In this document: piece by piece, positions 60,022 through 64,000 of the stretch
Numbering within the stretch: the first letter of the stretch is position 1
Layout: every line of letters starts with the position of its first letter
From: Serinus canaria
Lineage: Eukaryota; Chordata; Aves; Passeriformes; Fringillidae
Length of the DNA stretch: 64,000 nt
Direction: 5' to 3'
NCBI RefSeq assembly: GCF_022539315.1
Contig: NC_066337.1
Span: 186,001 to 250,000, forward strand
Translations under genes and position numbers: made by a program
The notes under the pieces: model-generated
The model's database searches: none
The model's input: only the letters and a program-made list of their open reading frames with translations
What the model was told of the DNA's origin: nothing

Positions 60022-62811
60022 TGCACTATATTTCCTAGTAGCACTGCTTAGTATTTCTTATACTGAATTGTGTTCAGCAGTAGTAATTTTGGAGTATGAT
60101 TATAATTCTCCAATAGTAAGCAATAGGGAGTTCTTTACTTAATCCCACCACATTCTTTAGTTGTTTCTAATGTCAGTTTGCATTCTACCTCCTAAAACAC
60201 AGATTGACTCAATTCTACCTCTGCAAGCTCTACCTTGCACATACCTGTCACACAGAACTAGTACAAATTATGCAATCCCCCCTTTAAATCTTCAATCAAG
60301 TTTAGCCGTGTAGTATTACAATTCACTGGCTAGACTAATTTTACACTTTAATTTCAGGAATTTAAGAGAATGGTGGGAATCTTCAAAGAAGATTTCCTCA
60401 CTTCTCCTGAACTCATTCTCCAGGTATTGAAAGGATCTCAATGCATCAATTTGCTAAAGTTGCTGCTTTAATGAGAGACTTTAATGGTACCAGGTGCATT
60501 CCTTGATGACTTCTGTTTGCTCTTTTTATCATGAATTTAACATTTCTCTTTCAGAGCACATTTTTGCAATCATAAATATGCTTTTTTTGTTTACACAGTT
60601 ATGGTCTTGCAAGTGAAAAGGGGCAGAGATGTTCACTTGAAACATTTCTTACAGAATAAACATTGGCAGCCAAAGGTGAGGATGAGATTCTCAGTGCTTC
60701 ATTAGCACTGATGTCCTGGAAAAGGGCACTAAGAGCTCCAGAACTTGGGTAAAATGGGATTCTTGGAAGTAAATGTAAGCTGTCGCTTACCTTACAGGTT
60801 TAACAGCAGGAGAGGTGTCTTAGGGAATGCTGCAGCCTTGCAATATTGATTCTAATTGGTGCTGTTGTCACAGGCAACAGACAAGTACCAGTGCTCACCT
60901 GAAATAGACCTGTGCACTGAATTAAATACGGTGATAATGTCACCATGCCTGCAGTGACCTGTGTGGACAGGTGGCTGAAAAAAGCCATCCTCAAAGCCTT
61001 TCCATGCTGAAAGCCTTTGGGTTTTTTCCAGCTGATGGAATACCATTTGCATATTACTGGATGCTCTTATCTCAATCTCTCTCCCTGCCATCCTGCAGTC
61101 TTATGAATTTAGTTGCATGTAGAGCTCCTGATCATCACCAAGGAATGACCAAGGTCTGGGAGATAAAACCTTTTTTTCTGGGGACTTTTTGTCCTGGTAG
61201 GACTGATCTCTGCATGACAGTCTTCAAACTTTGATTTCTCACTTGCTTTTTAGGTAGTGAACTGAGCAGTGATGGCCTTGCTCTTGAAGAAGAATATCCT
61301 GTGTTGCAGCCTCGCTGCAGAACTTCAGTTCTAACACCCTGGTATATGTACAGTGCAGGACTAGTAGCAGGTGACAATGCAGCTAAGGTTGTACCTCATA
61401 CTTACCAGAGAGACTTCTCCAAGAGTCACCAGATTTAAAGGTTTTCAGAAAAACAAGGATCACACTGTTGGAGTCAGTGCTGTGAACATAAATTCTCACC
61501 AAGCACCATGTAAATATTAAAAGTAAATTAATTTTTGTAGCACTTAAAATACTATATAAATTCAACCTTGAATGAAAGTCCTATCCCAAAGATTTATAAA
61601 GAATGTTATGAACAAAAAAAGGGTTACCCATTTTTTTTCCAAAAGTAAAGTTGTAGAATTACAAGTTTCATCAGTTCTGGCAGAAGAGTGCTTTTGTTAG
61701 CTGCTTGTTGTAATCACATGTTAGTATCAGGTCGTTAGCCATCTATGGTTGAAAATTCACTCTATTGTATCAGCATCACCCTGCTTGTGGCCAGGTGGGA
61801 GGATGGCATCCCCCCCCAAATGGTAGAGAGGAGGGGACCAGGAGTTGATATGCAGATGAGTTTAGAGCCAAAATGCAATGGGGCAAGCCCCCATTCCAAA
61901 CGCAATTAATAAACCCCTAAACCAGCGAGCCAGTATGGAATTCAGAGATCAAATTGGTCTCTAGACATCAGGGGTGAGGTGAGAAGCCAACAGAGACTCT
62001 GAAAACCTTAATGGCCCCTCACCACAACTTTGGAAGATGTTGGTTAGAGCCAGGACTCGAGGCTGCCAACCCAATATTGGGCTCCTGGAGTGTATACCCC
62101 TACCTGCTCTTGTGAGGCTGGACCCCCAGCTCTGTCCCCTGGTGGACAAAGCTGCATTTGCCTCCTCTTCCAGGGCCCTCCTGGGAGCTGCGATGGTGAA
62201 CAGGGCCTCCCAACCTTGAGCTGATCACTGTTAACAAAGGCATCAAAAAAGGGAGAAAAATCTCCTGCCCTATTTACTTCAAAGAACTTGTACATTTTGG
62301 ACTGGGGAAAAAACAAAAAACAAACCCTCCTTTTTAAGTAAAGAAAAAAGCCTAACTCAGAATGTCTTGTTATTTACTTCTGTATTCATATTGCACATCA
62401 GAATACTTACATAAAATGTGCCAGTTTTCAAAAGCAACTTGTTACTCTGTTTTTCAGCTGAACTTGGCCAGGCTAAAAAGAGAATTATATATGCCAGAGG
62501 ATGTAAGGGTTTACAAATAGTGTAACAAAGAGAGTATAGTAAGTGACCAGTGGACCAGTCAGCAATTTTAATTAAAACTGGGCTGCTTATTGATCTGTTG
62601 TGCAGATTCACCCCATCTACAACATTTCAGCAATGTTCCTAATTCAGAAAACAGCGCTTTTAAGAGCCATAAAGAATATCAAAGTTAAGAATGGAAATGT
62701 TTTGTAACTGGGACATTCTATGCTAAGATCTTTTTCCATCTCATTTAAGCACCTCACATATCTTCACAAAAAAATGAAAGCAAATATATGAATTCTATAG
62801 GATAGTCTGTC
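60022..62811. other. intergenic region, possible degraded LTR near 61.75-62.25 kb
   Basis: No gene recognised. Around 61750-62250 the base composition rises in G/C and there is an AATAAA near 61905, suggesting an old, unidentified repeat or LTR, but I see no clear termini. The rest is ordinary A/T-rich sequence. Confidence 0.4.
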
Positions 62812-62894
62812 CTGGTCTAGTGGAAGGTGTCCCTGCATATGGGGCCTGGAACGAGATGAGCTTTTCCAACCCAAACCATTCTGTGATTCCATGA
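62812..62894 (+). mobile_element. CR1 LINE 3' fragment
   Basis: A short tail: CTGGTCTAGTGGAAGGTGTC through CCAACCCAAACCATTCTGTG to ATTCCATGAT. Confidence 0.85.
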
Positions 62895-63179
62895 TATTGC
62901 TTTTCTACCTTAATGCCAATGGGTTCACCGCATGTCAGTGTGAAAAAAGTCCCAACAAGTCTAAAATATATTGGTATTTTTAAAGATCTTATGTTCTTGA
63001 AACCAGTGGGATCTTTGGCAGTTGCATCTTCAAGGTGGGCATTTGTCATCCCTGAACTAATTAACCTACATTTCCATTGGGAAAACCAAGGAAAGTACTA
63101 AAAAGGGGCTAATAAATGCTCTGCACAGGTATGGAAGGTCTGTGGTATCTGCAACTGCACTTGGTAGATCTGCTTTGTT

Positions 63180-63510
63180 CCTGAAGGTGCCCGCTCTGCC
63201 CCGCTATGCGGAGTTTCCCCCGGGGGCTGGTTTCTGTAGCAGCCCAATGTGTTGAGGCCCGCCCGCCCACGCCACGCCCCAGCCCTAACTGTGCCCCCAC
63301 GGCTCCAGTCCGCCCCGGCAGCCATTTCCCGCCGGGGGGCGGCTTCACCTGCCGTGCGCCTCGCCCCATTGGCTGGTAGCGTTGCGGAGGTGCGGCTATC
63401 TGCCGCCTTTCCATTGGCGCGTGTGGCTGTCACTCTAGGCAGAGGCGTGGCCTGGCGAGGCGGGTCCCCGCAGGGACGCTGCGGCCGCAGTTGCGCTGGG
63501 GCGGCGGCGG
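63180..63510 (+). promoter_or_regulatory. APLP2: APLP2 CpG-island promoter and 5' UTR
   Basis: A G/C-rich island just before the APLP2 start codon with two inverted CCAAT boxes (63368-63372 and 63413-63417) and GC-box-like GGCGTGGCC and GGCGGG motifs. No TATA box was seen. Transcription probably starts between about 63430 and 63500. Confidence 0.7.
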
Positions 63511-63594
63511 ATGATGGCGCCGGCGATGGCCTCCGCGCTGTTGCTCCTCCTGGCGCTTCTCGGGCCCGCGGCCGCGCTCGCCGGATACATCGAG
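63511..63594 (+). CDS. APLP2: APLP2 exon 1 (signal peptide), partial gene
   Basis: The first coding exon of amyloid precursor-like protein 2, a single-pass type I membrane protein of the APP family. The 28 codons read MMAPAMASALLLLLALLGPA and then AALAGYIE. The Leu/Ala-rich signal peptide is likely cut after ALA (residue 24), leaving GYIE, which matches the mature start I recall for APLP2. The donor is GAG|GTGTGT. ATG is doubled (63511 and 63514), so initiation may occur at either. All later exons, for the E1, E2, Kunitz, transmembrane and cytoplasmic parts, lie beyond the window. Identification rests on a short but distinctive match plus the conserved position next to PRDM10. Confidence 0.88.
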
Positions 63595-64000
63595 GTGTGT
63601 GAGGGGTGCGAGGGAGAGGTGCGGGGGAGGGTTCCCCTGGGGTACCCGATGCATAGGTGGGAGGAAAGCGGGATTCGGGGTGTCTCGGCTTGTGTGGAGC
63701 CACCTGGAGATTGTCCAGCGTCTTCGAGACATTCCCGGGGTGATGAATTCGTATTTTACCGGTGTTTTCGCGAAAGCCGTATTCCTCTGGCCGCTCATCT
63801 GGACGGGAAGCTCCGTCTCACCGGGATGCTTGGGGCTGGTTTTTTGGGGACGTGACCTCGGCGTTCTTGGCATGGGAACAGGAGCGGCCCGCTTCTGGGT
63901 CCAGATGGGTCCAGAAGCATTGAAGCCTCTTAGAGGGCTATTTCCTGGAGAAAAATCTCGGTTAAACAAATATTTTTGGTTGGTGATGGGTCCAAAATAA
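63595..64000 (+). other. APLP2: start of APLP2 intron 1
   Basis: G/C-rich sequence following the exon 1 donor. The open frame that continues past the donor is intron read-through and does not resemble the APP family. Confidence 0.8.

Noticed and set aside
61750..62250. Possible second LTR in the intergenic region
   Set aside because: Only an AATAAA and raised G/C were seen; no terminal repeats or target duplication, so it was not called as an element.
63098..63703. 201-residue minus-strand open frame across the APLP2 promoter
   Set aside because: Pro/Arg/Ala-rich composition is what an antisense frame in a CpG island gives by chance; no family resemblance.
63595..63855. Continuation of the APLP2 open frame past residue 28
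   Set aside because: A donor (GAG|GTGTGT) sits exactly after GYIE, the known exon boundary context, and the following sequence is not APP-like.

Overview
This is vertebrate nuclear DNA, most likely from a bird and probably a passerine. It has single-copy genes with short introns, several truncated CR1 LINE 3' ends, and one clean solo endogenous-retrovirus LTR of a kind common in songbirds. It contains no bacterial features, no CRISPR array and no tRNA or rRNA that I can recognise.

The left two thirds (about 80 to 45,100) is one complete gene on the minus strand, PRDM10, a PR-domain/C2H2 zinc-finger transcription regulator. I reconstructed 22 coding exons from splice sites and reading phase. 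Every junction joins in frame to a 1,192-residue protein running from the ATG at 35592 to the TGA at 3162-3164. A non-coding first exon lies in a CpG island near 45 kb, and a 3' UTR of roughly 3 kb runs to a poly(A) signal near position 100. The introns hold CR1 fragments, a probable LTR (about 7915-8260), a diverged direct repeat flanking exon 11, a perfect 15-bp hairpin just upstream of exon 5, and a striking 77-nt near-perfect hairpin at 43402-43478 in intron 1.

From about 45.7 to 63.2 kb is an intergenic desert. It holds a 654-bp solo LTR with a 5-bp target duplication (51391-52054), two more CR1 tails, an A/C-only tract, and a small rearrangement scar with an apparent templated insertion near 59.95 kb.

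At the right edge a second CpG island carries the promoter and first coding exon of APLP2 on the plus strand. It encodes the signal peptide and the first four mature residues; the rest of the gene lies beyond the window. PRDM10 and APLP2 are therefore divergent neighbours about 18 kb apart, the same order and orientation as on human chromosome 11q24. The two genes are not known to work together; their adjacency is conserved synteny.
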